NCBI RefSeq assembly: GCF_900111195.1
Contig: NZ_FOGL01000003.1
Span: 186,001 to 250,000, forward strand
DNA: 64,000 nt
Reading direction: 5' to 3'
Origin: Gracilibacillus ureilyticus
GTDB taxonomy: Bacteria > Bacillota > Bacilli > Bacillales > Amphibacillaceae
The stretch's first letter is position 1; each line of letters begins with the position of its first letter. The position numbers were made by a program, and so were the translations under genes. Below are positions 36,981 to 46,271 of this stretch, in pieces. The notes under the pieces were generated by a model. The model saw only the letters and a program-made list of their open reading frames with translations, did no database searches and had not been told where the DNA came from.

Positions 36981-38075
36981 ATGATTATGAGAACAAATGA
37001 AGAATGGATGGACCTTGCGTTAAACCTTGCGGAGGCAACCATTGGCCAAACGAGCCCGAATCCTTCTGTTGGGGCAGTAGTAGTCAAAAATGGGGAATTG
37101 CTTGGAGTTGGTACACATATACGGGCAGGCGGACCACATGCTGAAGTTCATGCAATAGCCCAGGCAGGTGATGAGGCTGAAGGTGCCGATATTTACGTTA
37201 CATTGGAACCCTGCGCCCATTATGGCAAGACTCCACCGTGTGCCGAATTAATAGTGGAAAAAAGAATCAAAAGAGTGTTTATTGCATGTCTTGACCCTAA
37301 TCCGAAGGTCGCCGGAAAAGGTGTAGCTATTCTTAAATCAGCCGGAATTGAAGTAGAAACCGGCATTCAGGAAGAGCGGGCATTAAAAATCAACGAGCAC
37401 TTTTTCCATTTCATGTTGACCAACCGCCCTTTTATCACACTGAAAGCAGCAATGACCCTTGATGGGAAGACAGCAACATCCACAGGTGATAGTAAATGGA
37501 TTACATCAGCAGAAGCAAGAAATGATGTTCATAAAGAAAGGCATCGTCATGATGCGATATTGGTTGGAAGAAATACGGTGGAATACGATAATCCAAACTT
37601 AACAACCCGATTGCCCCAAGGCGGAAAAAATCCAGTGCGGATTATTTTAGATACTAATCTCTCCCTGCAGAGCCATTATGCTGTTTTTAATAACGAAGCA
37701 CCGACATGGGTTGTTTGCGGAAAAAATGCGGATAAAGAATTATTCAATAAAACCTGCCCGCATGTAAAAGTGCTGCAAATGATAACAAAAAATATTGTCC
37801 TTTCTGATTTAATGGAATGGCTGGCAGAGGAAAATATTCAGTCACTTTATGTAGAAGGTGGCGGAACGATTCACCAGGCATTTATTAAAGAAAAAATCTT
37901 CGATGAATGTCATTGGTATATTGCACCCAAACTATTAGGAGGACAAGATGCACGTTCTGTAGTCGGAGGCAAGTCACCATTACTAATGAAAGATGCAGAG
38001 AATATAGAATTTTCAACATTTAAGCAAATTGGGCCAGATTTAAAAATCATCGCAACAAGAAGGGTGGAACCATAA
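36981..38075 (+). CDS. ribD: Bifunctional riboflavin deaminase/reductase
   Basis: About 364 residues. The N-terminal cytidine-deaminase-like domain has the zinc ligands in GGPHAEVHAI and LEPCAHYGKTPPCAEL, and the C-terminal reductase domain has KAAMTLDGKTATSTGDSKWI and LYVEGGGTIHQAF. It carries out the second and third steps from GTP to riboflavin. The ATG at 36981 or 36987 could be the start (weak AAAGG ribosome site). It is first in ribD-ribE-ribBA-ribH, and its stop overlaps the ribE start by 1 nt. Confidence 0.96.
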   Translation: MIMRTNEEWMDLALNLAEATIGQTSPNPSVGAVVVKNGELLGVGTHIRAGGPHAEVHAIAQAGDEAEGADIYVTLEPCAHYGKTPPCAELIVEKRIKRVFIACLDPNPKVAGKGVAILKSAGIEVETGIQEERALKINEHFFHFMLTNRPFITLKAAMTLDGKTATSTGDSKWITSAEARNDVHKERHRHDAILVGRNTVEYDNPNLTTRLPQGGKNPVRIILDTNLSLQSHYAVFNNEAPTWVVCGKNADKELFNKTCPHVKVLQMITKNIVLSDLMEWLAEENIQSLYVEGGGTIHQAFIKEKIFDECHWYIAPKLLGGQDARSVVGGKSPLLMKDAENIEFSTFKQIGPDLKIIATRRVEP

Positions 38076-38710
38076 TGTTTACCGGAATTGTGGAGGAGAA
38101 AGGCAAAATAGAATCAATTAAACAGTCTAATATGGCTCTGAAACTAAAGATTTTGGGCAAAAAAATGACAGAGGACGTAGCAATAGGGGATAGTATTTCT
38201 GTCAATGGTGTTTGTTTAACGGTAACCGACTTTGATTCCGACTGGTTCACTGTTGATGTCATACCGGAAACATTTCGAAGTTCTTCTTTAGCCAGACTAA
38301 GGTCCCAATCTGTAGTGAATTTAGAGCGAGCGATGCATGCAAATGGCAGATTTGGCGGCCACTTTGTTTCAGGCCATGTTGATGCAGTCGGAACTATTGA
38401 ACGAACATGGACAGAAGATAATGCCAAATACTACTATATCAAAGTTCCTGAAACGAGGTATATTACTATGAAAGGATCTATCAGCGTCGATGGTACTTCT
38501 CTGACGGTTTTTGGCGTGGATGATCATGGTTTTACCATTTCGTTGATACCGGAGACACAAAAGGCAACTGTCTTGGGGGAGAAAGACCGAGGAGATATTG
38601 TAAATGTAGAATATGATATGTTAGCAAAATATATGGAAAGACTGCTGCAGACTTCTGAGAAACTGCCATCAGGATTAACAGAAGATAAATTAAAGCAGTA
38701 CGGTTTTTAG
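38075..38710 (+). CDS. ribE: Riboflavin synthase (alpha subunit)
   Basis: 211 residues; dismutates two molecules of 6,7-dimethyl-8-ribityllumazine to riboflavin. It consists of two homologous barrels, the first starting [15 protein letters not shown] with [12 protein letters not shown] and the second with [13 protein letters not shown] and [12 protein letters not shown]. Length and domain duplication are normal. Confidence 0.96.
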   Translation: MFTGIVEEKGKIESIKQSNMALKLKILGKKMTEDVAIGDSISVNGVCLTVTDFDSDWFTVDVIPETFRSSSLARLRSQSVVNLERAMHANGRFGGHFVSGHVDAVGTIERTWTEDNAKYYYIKVPETRYITMKGSISVDGTSLTVFGVDDHGFTISLIPETQKATVLGEKDRGDIVNVEYDMLAKYMERLLQTSEKLPSGLTEDKLKQYGF

Positions 38711-38721
38711 GAGGTGCGGTT

Positions 38722-39942
38722 ATGAAACATACAGTCGAGGAAGCAATTACGGCATTAAAAAATGGAGAAATCATTATTGTAGTTGATGATGAAGACCGAG
38801 AAAATGAGGGTGATTTTGTCGCCTTAGCTGATAAGGTCACACCAGAAGTAATAAATTTCATGGCAAAAGAAGGCAGGGGTCTGATTTGTGTTCCGATGTC
38901 CCGCAACTATGCAGAACGTTTCCAGCTGGGAGCAATGGTAGCACAAAATACAGACGACCACGGAACAAACTTTACGGTAAGCATTGATTACCATACAACA
39001 CATACCGGTATAAGCGCACAGGAAAGAGCATTAACGATAGAGAAACTTGTGGATGATGAAACAACTGCTTTTGAATTCAAACGCCCTGGCCATGTTTTCC
39101 CTTTAGTAGCTAAAAATGCCGGTGTATTGGAGCGCACAGGCCATACAGAGGCTGCGATTGATTTAGCTCGTCTGGCGGGGGCTAAGCCTGTTTCCGTTAT
39201 ATGTGAAATTATGAATGAAGACGGCACAATGGCACGGCGTCCTGATTTAGAAAAAATAGCAGAAACACATGATATGCCAATGATTACAATTGGTGAATTA
39301 GTGCAATATCGCAAACGTTATGACCAGCTTATCGTGAAAGAAACAGAGATCAATATGCCAACTGCTTATGGAGATTTTAAACTGGTTGCCTATACAGAAA
39401 AGTATACAGGTAAAGAGCATGTTGCTTTGTATAAAGGCGATCTAAAGCCAGAAGAACCGACACTCGTCCGTGTGCATTCAGAGTGTTTAACTGGTGATGT
39501 CTTTGGTTCCCAACGTTGTGATTGCGGACCTCAGCTTGAAAAGGCGTTACAGGAAATTGAAAAGGCAGGAAAAGGTGTTCTTGTATATATGCGCCAGGAA
39601 GGCAGGGGCATTGGTCTTATCAACAAAATGAAAGCATATAAGCTTCAGGAAGAAGGCTATGACACGGTTGAAGCGAATCATCAGCTGGGATTCCCTGATG
39701 ATTTAAGGGATTATGCAGTTAGTGTTCAGATCTTAAGAGATTTAGGTGTAGGGAAAATTGATCTGTTAACAAATAATCCACGTAAATTATCCAGTATGGA
39801 AGAGTACGGCCTTGAGCTTGTTGGGAGGAAAGAAATTGAGATACCTGCCAACAGAAATAATGAAAAATATTTACAAACAAAAGTAGAGAAATTAGATCAT
39901 TTATTACAGTTGAAACATAATCGAGATGGGGGAGGAATTTAA
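38722..39942 (+). CDS. ribBA: 3,4-dihydroxy-2-butanone-4-phosphate synthase / GTP cyclohydrolase II
   Basis: 406-residue fusion. The N-terminal half is DHBP synthase ([20 protein letters not shown], with the acidic metal loop, and [12 protein letters not shown]). The C-terminal half from about residue 205 is GTP cyclohydrolase II with the zinc cysteines in [20 protein letters not shown] and the catalytic [10 protein letters not shown]. It supplies both precursors of the pathway. The ribosome site is GGAGGTGCGG. Confidence 0.96.
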   Translation: MKHTVEEAITALKNGEIIIVVDDEDRENEGDFVALADKVTPEVINFMAKEGRGLICVPMSRNYAERFQLGAMVAQNTDDHGTNFTVSIDYHTTHTGISAQERALTIEKLVDDETTAFEFKRPGHVFPLVAKNAGVLERTGHTEAAIDLARLAGAKPVSVICEIMNEDGTMARRPDLEKIAETHDMPMITIGELVQYRKRYDQLIVKETEINMPTAYGDFKLVAYTEKYTGKEHVALYKGDLKPEEPTLVRVHSECLTGDVFGSQRCDCGPQLEKALQEIEKAGKGVLVYMRQEGRGIGLINKMKAYKLQEEGYDTVEANHQLGFPDDLRDYAVSVQILRDLGVGKIDLLTNNPRKLSSMEEYGLELVGRKEIEIPANRNNEKYLQTKVEKLDHLLQLKHNRDGGGI

Positions 39943-39943
39943 G

Positions 39944-40411
39944 ATGGGTAAAACATTTGAAGGCAATTTAGTAGGTACAGGGTTAAAGGTAGGAATTGTT
40001 GTAGGAAGATTTAATGAGTTTATTACAGGTAAATTATTAAGTGGTGCAGAAGACGCTTTTCGACGCCACGGGTTAGCAGAAAATGATGTGGATATCGCAT
40101 GGGTACCAGGAGCATTCGAAATTCCATTAGTTGCAAAGAAAATGGCGGAGTCAGGAAAATATGATGCAGTTGTTACACTAGGGACGGTAATCAGAGGCTC
40201 TACCCCTCACTTTGACTTTGTTAGCAATGAAGTATCAAAAGGTGTTGCAAGTGTATCGATGGATGCAGGTATTCCGGTAATATTTGGTGTATTAACAACA
40301 GATACCATTGAACAGGCAATTGAACGCGCAGGAACAAAAGCTGGTAATAAAGGGGCAGAGGCAGCAGTTTCTGCTATTGAAATGGCGAACTTATTAAGAG
40401 AAATAGGATAA
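39944..40411 (+). CDS. ribH: 6,7-dimethyl-8-ribityllumazine synthase
   Basis: 155 residues; condenses the ribBA and ribD products into lumazine and normally forms a 60-mer shell around riboflavin synthase. Motifs are [48 protein letters not shown] and [17 protein letters not shown]. The ATG at 39944 (MGKTFEG) follows GGGGGAGG; an in-frame ATG at 39926 overlaps ribBA and is unlikely. Confidence 0.96.
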   Translation: MGKTFEGNLVGTGLKVGIVVGRFNEFITGKLLSGAEDAFRRHGLAENDVDIAWVPGAFEIPLVAKKMAESGKYDAVVTLGTVIRGSTPHFDFVSNEVSKGVASVSMDAGIPVIFGVLTTDTIEQAIERAGTKAGNKGAEAAVSAIEMANLLREIG

Positions 40412-40421
40412 AGAAAAAAAG

Positions 40422-40920
40422 CGTGGGACATAACGACCATGTCCATCACAAAACATGTATATTAGAAAAAAATTACTGCACATAATATGGATACTGTGTA
40501 ATAAAGTGGTATAACGTTATGTGCTATACTGCCGCTCCGTCCAGCCACTTCGCTTTTATCCCAAGGCATAAGTGCGTATGAAGAATTAATTTATCTTCTT
40601 TTACTTAAAAAATTAAAAATTCTCATGAACAATTCATGCTTTAAATGTTCATGAGAATTTTTATATGTTACTACATTCTTCCCTTTCTTACAATTCTTAC
40701 AACCATTGTAGAGTATTATTCCAGCGTAGGCCGATTGCGGAGACTCCTATGGGAACAGGACGAGCTGAAGATCCACTTGGTGAAGTGGGTTTCTTCACCA
40801 AGTTAGCTGAAGCCGTCCCCATGGAAAGCGAAGCAATCGGACGGAGTGGCAGCATTGCACACTAAATAATTCAAGTATTTAGTATGATTGCACATAATAT
40901 GCTTTTATCCCAGACCCTTT
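40422..40920. repeat. Composite intergenic palindromic repeat block
   Basis: No real gene between ribH and the glutathione peroxidase gene (750 nt). Two related units are seen: 40422-40562 and 40725-40912. They share GCTTTTATCCCA as a direct repeat (40551 and 40901), GCACATAATATG (about 40480 and 40890) and an inverted CTGCC[GA]CTCCGTCC (40528-40541, complement near 40842-40855). The second holds the GGAGACTCCTATGGGAACAG ... AGCTGAAG ... GGAAAGCGAAGC pattern familiar from many Bacillaceae intergenic regions. A REP- or MITE-like dispersed element is likely. Confidence 0.65.
40612..40664. terminator. Strong bidirectional hairpin inside the repeat block
   Basis: Arms AAAAATTCTCATGAAC / GTTCATGAGAATTTTT form about 16 bp around a 15-nt loop, with A and T flanks. 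It probably ends the rib transcript. Confidence 0.75.
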
Positions 40921-41120
40921 TTCTCCTTTTAATGAACTTTTAGAATCAAGTGGTTTTGAACTTTTTCACTGTATGAGATAATGTCATGCTTTCCTGCTTC
41001 ATTTGTTTAATTATCTCGGTCATATTTCCTTAATTTCTTCATCCTGTAGGAAGAAGTCGAGAATTGTCCAGCCAATTTACGGAAGTGATAATGAGATAAT
41101 GATTATGAAGAACAGGAGGT

Positions 41121-41158
41121 AACACAAAAAAAAGACGCAGTATAAAAACTCCGTCATT
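41121..41158 (-). terminator. Terminator after glutathione peroxidase
   Basis: Minus-strand stem GACGGAGT / ACTGCGTC (7 of 8 pairs) and an eight-T run. Confidence 0.7.
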
Positions 41159-41162
41159 TTGC

Positions 41163-41642
41163 TTATTTATATAGCAAATTTTTAATATCTTCTTCAATAT
41201 CTTTTGGTGCTGTCTTCGGTGCGTAACGTTTAATTACATTCCCTTGTTCATCAATAAGAAATTTTGTAAAGTTCCATTTCACTTGATCTGAAATGATACC
41301 AGGTGCTGCTTTAGTTAATTGTTTAAACAACGGATGGGCATCCTTCCCTCGAACATCAATTTTAGCAAACATCGGAAATGTCACCCCATAGTTTAGCCGG
41401 CAGAATTCTTCTGCTTCCACGCTGGATCCCGGTTCCTGATTCATAAATTGGTTGCTTGGAAAACCAAGAATTTGTAATCCGTCCCCACTATATTTTTCAT
41501 ATAGCTCCTGAAGACCATCAAATTGAGGGGTGAACCCGCACTTGCTTGCAGTATTAACAACAATCATTGCTTTAGCCCGATAATCATCAAGCTTCTTTTC
41601 TTCTCCCTTGACCGTATCAATTGTAATATCAAATATAGACAT
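41163..41642 (-). CDS. Glutathione peroxidase family protein (thiol peroxidase, BsaA-like)
   Basis: 159 residues, thioredoxin fold. The catalytic Cys35 is in NTASKCGFTPQFDGL, the Gln and the resolving region in GFPSNQFMNQEPGS, and the Trp/Asn in KWNFTKFLID. This is the cysteine (not selenocysteine) type, which in Bacilli uses thioredoxin or bacillithiol rather than glutathione. It reduces peroxides in the cytoplasm. The upstream ribosome site is AAAGGGAGG. Confidence 0.92.
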   Translation of the reverse strand: MSIFDITIDTVKGEEKKLDDYRAKAMIVVNTASKCGFTPQFDGLQELYEKYSGDGLQILGFPSNQFMNQEPGSSVEAEEFCRLNYGVTFPMFAKIDVRGKDAHPLFKQLTKAAPGIISDQVKWNFTKFLIDEQGNVIKRYAPKTAPKDIEEDIKNLLYK

Positions 41643-41756
41643 ATAAATACCTCCCTTTGAGAAAAGGTTAGCATAATCCGATAAGAAAGGATCGTATTTT
41701 GCTCAACAACTGCTAGTGGCAGCGGGCAAGTCACCAGGCAATAGATTTTTTCCATT

Positions 41757-41790
41757 AAAAAAAGGCATGTCCTGTAACATGCCTTCTGAT
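41757..41790 (-). terminator. Terminator after trhO
   Basis: Minus-strand stem AAGGCATG / CATGCCTT with an 8-nt loop, then a T run. Confidence 0.85.
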
Positions 41791-42768
41791 TTATGCTTGA
41801 GTAACTCCGTCTTCTTCTGCAATGCGAGCAAGACGTGTTTGGATTTCTTCTTCTGTTAATTCATGTTCTTTAATATATAAGTTGCGAGGATGAACACGGC
41901 ATTCGTGAGAACAGCCACGCATATATTTGTGCTCATTCTCTTCTGAGCAAAGCATTTGTCTGTTACACTCGGGGTTTGCACAATTTGCATAACGTTCACA
42001 AGGCTTCCCATCGAAGTAATCCTTCCCGACAACGACATGCTCTTTTTTGTTAACAGGAACAGAAATACGTTCATCAAAAACGTACAATTGCCCGTCCCAT
42101 AACTCTCCTTGTACTTCCGGATCTTTACCGTAAGTAACAATACCGCCATGGAGCTGGCCGACATCCTCAAAGCCTTTCTCTTTCATCCATCCGCCGAATT
42201 TTTCACAGCGAATCCCGCCTGTACAATACATTAAGACTTTTTTACCTTCTAGTTGTTCGCGGTTTTCTTCAATCCATTCAGGCAGTTCGCGGAAATTATC
42301 GATGTCCGGATTGATCGCACCACGGAAATGACCAAGTTCATATTCATAGTCATTTCTTGTATCTAAAATAACCGTATTTTCATCTCTCATTGCTTCATAA
42401 AATTCTTTAGGACTCAAGAAGTCAGCGTTCTTCTCGCGAGGGTCTACATTTTCCTCACCTAAACGCAGTGTCACAAGTTCAGGACGGTGACGACAGTGCA
42501 TCTTTTTGAATGCATGTCCATCTGCTTCATCAATTTTGAATACCATGTCGCTGAATCTTGGGTCATTGTGCATTGTTTCCATATACTTGTTTGTTTGTTC
42601 CACTGTTCCGGAAACTGTACCGTTAATACCTTCTTCTGCTACAAGGATACGTCCTTTTAAGCCTAGCTCTTTACAAAAACTTAAGTGTTCCTGAGCATAT
42701 GTTTCCGGATCGTTGACTGTGACAAACTTGTAATACAATAATACCTGATACTTTTCATTTGTTTCCAT
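41791..42768 (-). CDS. trhO: tRNA uridine(34) hydroxylase, rhodanese-like
   Basis: 325 residues, TrhO (YceA/YbfQ type), which hydroxylates U34 of certain tRNAs with oxygen. The N-terminal acylphosphatase-like domain has [18 protein letters not shown], the central rhodanese domain has the active-site loop [15 protein letters not shown], and the C-terminal region is rich in paired cysteines ([29 protein letters not shown]), a probable metal site. The ATG at 42768 follows AGGTGG; a TTG at 42786 precedes the ribosome site and is rejected. Confidence 0.93.
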   Translation of the reverse strand: METNEKYQVLLYYKFVTVNDPETYAQEHLSFCKELGLKGRILVAEEGINGTVSGTVEQTNKYMETMHNDPRFSDMVFKIDEADGHAFKKMHCRHRPELVTLRLGEENVDPREKNADFLSPKEFYEAMRDENTVILDTRNDYEYELGHFRGAINPDIDNFRELPEWIEENREQLEGKKVLMYCTGGIRCEKFGGWMKEKGFEDVGQLHGGIVTYGKDPEVQGELWDGQLYVFDERISVPVNKKEHVVVGKDYFDGKPCERYANCANPECNRQMLCSEENEHKYMRGCSHECRVHPRNLYIKEHELTEEEIQTRLARIAEEDGVTQA

Positions 42769-43067
42769 TTTTCTACCACCTATCAATTCATATTTGCAAG
42801 ATATAAATGTTTTAGGTTGGTTTTATTCTTTTATATTCTTGCAAGCATTTATTTTATCATGTTTTTATTTACTTCTCAATCTATTTTGAACAACCTTATG
42901 TTAGAAAATTCATATATAATCATTCGAATTTCTGTTGATATATACAAATTTCAAGTTACCATGGGAACCTTCTCAAGACGTATGCTCTCGTTACTATACG
43001 AACTTTTTATTTTGGGAAGTTCTATTTAGCTAAGGATAAATTTACATGTATACAAACGAATGTTCTG

Positions 43068-43091
43068 TGGTATACTTAGAACAGGTGTTCT
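43068..43091 (+). promoter_or_regulatory. SOS promoter: extended -10 followed by a LexA box
   Basis: TGGTATACT (43068-43076) is an extended -10. Next to it is AGAACAGGTGTTCT (43078-43091), which has the Bacillus LexA/DinR pattern GAAC-N4-GTTC with both arms perfect. It lies 21 nt before the start of the Y-family polymerase gene. Confidence 0.75.
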
Positions 43092-43111
43092 TGTTTGAGG
43101 AGGGTGTAACA

Positions 43112-44365
43112 TTGGATTATTCAGTATATCCCAGACATAATGTCCTTTGTATCGATATGCGGTCATTTTATGCAAGTGTCGAGTGTGTAGATAGAGGAAT
43201 AGATCCGATGAAGGCGATGCTTGCAGTAGTTGGAGATCCGAATCGGTCAGGCAGTATTGTGTTAGCAGCCTCACCAGCTTTGAAGAAAACTTACCGTGTC
43301 AGTAATGTCAGCCGTTTTTTTGAATTACCGGATGACCCTGACATTATTATTGCACCAGCACGGATGGGAATGTATTTAAAAGTCAGTCTTGCCATCACTA
43401 AGATGATAAAAACCATTGTTCCAAAAGAAGCGATTCACGTATATTCTGTAGATGAATTATGGGTAACACTTGATGGAACAGAAAGATTATATGGATCTCC
43501 CGTTGAAGCTGCTGAAATGATCCAGCAAAGAATATTGGACCAGTTTGGCATCCCTTGTGCAATAGGGATTGGAGAGAATAAATTTTTAGCAAAAGTCGTA
43601 ATGGATATTCATGCCAAAAAAGCGACAAGTGGAATAGCGGAATGCCGTTATGAAGATATTGAGAAATTGTTATGGCCGATCGAAATAGGGAAAATATGGG
43701 GGGTAGGGAGCCGGTTGAGAAAACATTTAAATCGAATGGGAATATTCTCGTTAGGCCAGCTTGCTAATCACCCGCTGGAGCAATTAAAAAAACGGTTTGG
43801 AGTAATTGGAGAACAGTTATACTGGCACGCATGGGGAATTGACTTAAGTCCAGTAGAAGGGGATTTCACCAAAGCAGAACAAAAAGGATACGGGCATGGG
43901 ATCACCTTGTTAAGAGACTATAAAGGAGCAGAAATTCCGACAGTGTTGCTGGAATTATGTGAAGAAGCATGCAGGCGAGCACGGAAAGACGAAATGTATG
44001 GCCGGACAATTCATCTGTCGATTGGTTATTCCAAAGAGGTAGGAGGAGGGTTTAGCCGTTCCATGTCCATTGATGCACCGACAAATATAACAATGGCGAT
44101 GCATCAGGTTTGTATGCAACTGTTTCATACATTTTATGATGGGTACAGTGAAATAAGGCGTGCATCTGTATCATTAACGAATTTAAGTCGAGATGCCGGC
44201 ATCCAATTATCGTTATTTGAAGACCAGCGTAAAAGTAATATCGGCTATGTAATGGATGCGATTCGTGATAAATACGGCTCGACAGCAATCTTACGGGCAA
44301 GCAGTTATACAGAGCAAGGAATCACATTAGAACGGAGTAAAAAGATAGGTGGGCATTATGCATAA
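43112..44365 (+). CDS. Y-family DNA polymerase, UvrX/YqjW-like
   Basis: About 417 residues, DinB/UmuC superfamily translesion polymerase. Seen: the first catalytic acid in VLCIDMRSFYASVECV, the second pair in HVYSVDELWVTL, the helix-hairpin-helix IWGVGSRLRKHLNRMGI, and the little-finger region toward the C-terminus. The plan matches UvrX of SP-beta and YqjW of B. subtilis rather than the housekeeping DinB. The TTG at 43112 follows GAGGAGGG; an ATG at 43046 would place the LexA box inside the gene and has no ribosome site. It forms an operon with the YolD-like gene. Confidence 0.9.
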   Translation: MDYSVYPRHNVLCIDMRSFYASVECVDRGIDPMKAMLAVVGDPNRSGSIVLAASPALKKTYRVSNVSRFFELPDDPDIIIAPARMGMYLKVSLAITKMIKTIVPKEAIHVYSVDELWVTLDGTERLYGSPVEAAEMIQQRILDQFGIPCAIGIGENKFLAKVVMDIHAKKATSGIAECRYEDIEKLLWPIEIGKIWGVGSRLRKHLNRMGIFSLGQLANHPLEQLKKRFGVIGEQLYWHAWGIDLSPVEGDFTKAEQKGYGHGITLLRDYKGAEIPTVLLELCEEACRRARKDEMYGRTIHLSIGYSKEVGGGFSRSMSIDAPTNITMAMHQVCMQLFHTFYDGYSEIRRASVSLTNLSRDAGIQLSLFEDQRKSNIGYVMDAIRDKYGSTAILRASSYTEQGITLERSKKIGGHYA

Positions 44366-44684
44366 TGATAGAGGAAGCATTAAATGGGCATCCCTGATGC
44401 TGCCCGAGCATGTAAAGATATTAAGAGACATGTGGCAGGAAGACGAAACAGAAGCAAAGAAAGAGATTGATGAACAGCAATTGGAGGAAAATGCACAAAT
44501 CCTTGCCGAATCTTTTTTCTTAAAGAAAAAAGTGGCAATTACCTACTATAATCAAAATCACTATAAAACTGACCATGTTGCCATCATTCGTATTGATCGT
44601 TATAATCAAACCATTCGCGTCGAGAACGCGGACTTAGAACGTATTACCATTCCGTTAGAAAATATTTGGACAGTAGAAAGTTAG
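44358..44684 (+). CDS. YolD-like family protein
   Basis: 108 residues. MHNDRGSIKWASLMLPEHVKI at the N-terminus is the YolD hallmark, and the C-terminal part (KVAITYYNQNHYKTDHVAII ... IPLENIWTVES) is the rest of the domain. YolD proteins are nearly always encoded next to UvrX/YqjW-type polymerases and are thought to act with them in SOS mutagenesis. It overlaps the polymerase gene by 8 nt, with AGGTGGG as ribosome site. Confidence 0.88.
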   Translation: MHNDRGSIKWASLMLPEHVKILRDMWQEDETEAKKEIDEQQLEENAQILAESFFLKKKVAITYYNQNHYKTDHVAIIRIDRYNQTIRVENADLERITIPLENIWTVES

Positions 44685-44685
44685 C

Positions 44686-44720
44686 AGGGAAGCGCCATTC
44701 TTATAATGACGCTCCCTTTA
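44686..44720. terminator. Bidirectional terminator between convergent genes
   Basis: Stem AGGGAAGCGCCATT / AATGACGCTCCCT with small interruptions, between the YolD-like gene and the oxidoreductase. Confidence 0.7.
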
Positions 44721-45590
44721 TCAATTTTGTTCAAACCATTTAATCAAAGCCTGTGTTCCGCTATCCTCTTCACCATTTTCTGCTAATTCCTCATATAATT
44801 TTAAAGACAGTTCAAGCCCCGGGGTAGTTAAGCCCATATTTTTAGCAGACTGGAGAGCGACCTTCATGTCTTTAATAAAATGTTTAATATAAAACCCTGG
44901 TGCATAATCTTTTTTAATCATCCGTGGAGCTAAATTACTTAGTGACCAGCTTCCGGCAGCGCCAGAAGAAATACTTTCCAATACACGAGCTGGATCTAAA
45001 CCTGCCTTTTTGGCATACATGAGGGCTTCCGAAACACCGAGCATATTAGATGCAATCGTTATTTGATTTGCCATTTTTGTATGTTGCCCTGCACCAGCAG
45101 GACCTTGGTGGATAATATTTTCGCCCATACACTTTAAAATAGGAAGCATTTCCTGAAAGTCATCATTTGTCCCGCCAACCATGATCGAAAGCTTTCCGCT
45201 TTTTGCCCCAATGTCGCCGCCAGATACAGGGGCGTCCAGTGCCCGAAGTTGTCTTTCCTTTGCTGATTGATGGATCCTTTCTGCCAGTAGCGGATCAGAA
45301 GTTGTCATATCAATTAGAAAACTTCCAGGTCTGGCATTTTCAATAACTCCATCCGTATCGAGAAAAACCTGCTCGACATCACTTGGATAACCAACAATCG
45401 TAATAATTACTTCCGATTTCTTCGCTAATTGAGCAATACTTTCTTCCCAAATAGCGCCATGGTTTAACAGGTTATCAGCTTTTTCCTTTGTTCTCGTATG
45501 GACATGAACCTCATAACCGTGATTGATTAAGTTTTGTGCCATACTGCTGCCCATTACCCCTGTGCCAATAAATCCAATCGTTTTTGACAT
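44721..45590 (-). CDS. NAD(P)-dependent beta-hydroxyacid dehydrogenase (3-hydroxyisobutyrate dehydrogenase family, YkwC-like)
   Basis: 289 residues. The Rossmann motif is IGFIGTGVMGSSMAQNLI, the substrate loop is DAPVSGGDIGAKSGKLSIMVGG, and the catalytic Lys lies in GAGQHTKMANQ (the Lys of the family's GxGxxxKxxxN). B. subtilis YkwC is the closest named relative; some members reduce succinate semialdehyde or glyoxylate. The ATG at 45590 follows AAAGGAGTG; a GTG two codons upstream is less likely. Confidence 0.88.
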   Translation of the reverse strand: MSKTIGFIGTGVMGSSMAQNLINHGYEVHVHTRTKEKADNLLNHGAIWEESIAQLAKKSEVIITIVGYPSDVEQVFLDTDGVIENARPGSFLIDMTTSDPLLAERIHQSAKERQLRALDAPVSGGDIGAKSGKLSIMVGGTNDDFQEMLPILKCMGENIIHQGPAGAGQHTKMANQITIASNMLGVSEALMYAKKAGLDPARVLESISSGAAGSWSLSNLAPRMIKKDYAPGFYIKHFIKDMKVALQSAKNMGLTTPGLELSLKLYEELAENGEEDSGTQALIKWFEQN

Positions 45591-45694
45591 ACACAATCAC
45601 TCCTTTTAACTTACTTTAGCAAAAATAAAGAAGGGTGTCATTTTGTTTTAATTCTACCTAAATGGGAATAGAGTTGAAAAAGGAGGAAGACAAA

Positions 45695-46045
45695 ATGGAC
45701 CAAGAGATAATTGATCGATGCAGAAATATTCTTACAGAGAGAAAAGAGGAAATCATCCAAAAAAATGAGGAATCAGCACTAGCTCTTGATGAGGAAGTTG
45801 GGGAACTTACCACTTTTAATAACCATCCGGCAGATTTAGGAACAGAATTATATGAACGAGAACGAGATTTTACATTGGAAAGCTACAGGGAGCAGGAGTT
45901 AGAAGAAATAAACCGGGCATTAGAGGCAATGGATGAAGGGACATATCATTTATGTGTAGAATGTGGAAAGCAGATCGAGGAAGAACGGCTGCTGGCGGTA
46001 CCGACAACAAGGTATTGTATTCAACATGCAGAAAGACGGAATTAG
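45695..46045 (+). CDS. TraR/DksA-type zinc-finger protein, YteA family
   Basis: 116 residues. A long N-terminal helical part with acidic patches (HPADLGTELYERERDFTLES) is followed by a zinc finger CVECGKQ...RYCIQH in which the fourth ligand is His. This is the YteA/YocK/YlyA-type DksA relative of Bacilli, some members of which are expressed in sporulation or stress. They probably bind RNA polymerase, but that is inferred from DksA. The ATG at 45695 follows AAAGGAGGAAGAC. Confidence 0.82.
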   Translation: MDQEIIDRCRNILTERKEEIIQKNEESALALDEEVGELTTFNNHPADLGTELYERERDFTLESYREQELEEINRALEAMDEGTYHLCVECGKQIEEERLLAVPTTRYCIQHAERRN

Positions 46046-46069
46046 AGAGATGGAGATACAGGGGAGATT

Positions 46070-46126
46070 ATTAAAAGAAGGGATGATTCCATAAGTCAAC
46101 AGTCGACTGTGGAATCGTCTCTTTTA
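46070..46126 (+). terminator. Terminator after the DksA-like gene
   Basis: Long interrupted stem built from GGATGATTCCA / TGGAATCGTCTC with AAAAGA/TCTTTT at the base; the loop itself contains CAGTCGACTG. Confidence 0.75.
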
Positions 46127-46199
46127 TGGTTGAAAGGCTTATCGGGTTCGAATAACAAATTACCATTTTCCCTAAATTAGGAAAATAGAAAAAGTTAAA

Positions 46200-46250
46200 A
46201 TTACCCCTATCAAATTAAGTCTGATTCAGACAAAGTTCGATAGGGGTAAA
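46200..46250 (-). terminator. Terminator after htrB
   Basis: Minus-strand stem TTACCCCTATC / GATAGGGGTAA with an inner TCTGA/TCAGA hairpin, followed by TTTTAA. Confidence 0.75.
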
Positions 46251-46271
46251 AGCTTACTCACTCACTTGATA

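Noticed and set aside
38047-38427. 126-codon minus-strand frame over ribE
   Set aside because: Antisense shadow of riboflavin synthase.
40665-40865. 66-codon plus-strand open frame with AEAVPMESEAIGRSGSIAH at its end
   Set aside because: It lies entirely in the palindromic repeat block and is a translation of the repeat; there is no ribosome site. Similar frames are often miscalled as proteins in Bacillaceae.
42817-43029. 70-codon hydrophobic frame in the trhO-uvrX gap
   Set aside because: Very AT-rich, no ribosome site, and it spans the upstream regions of two divergent genes; the hydrophobic residues follow from base composition.
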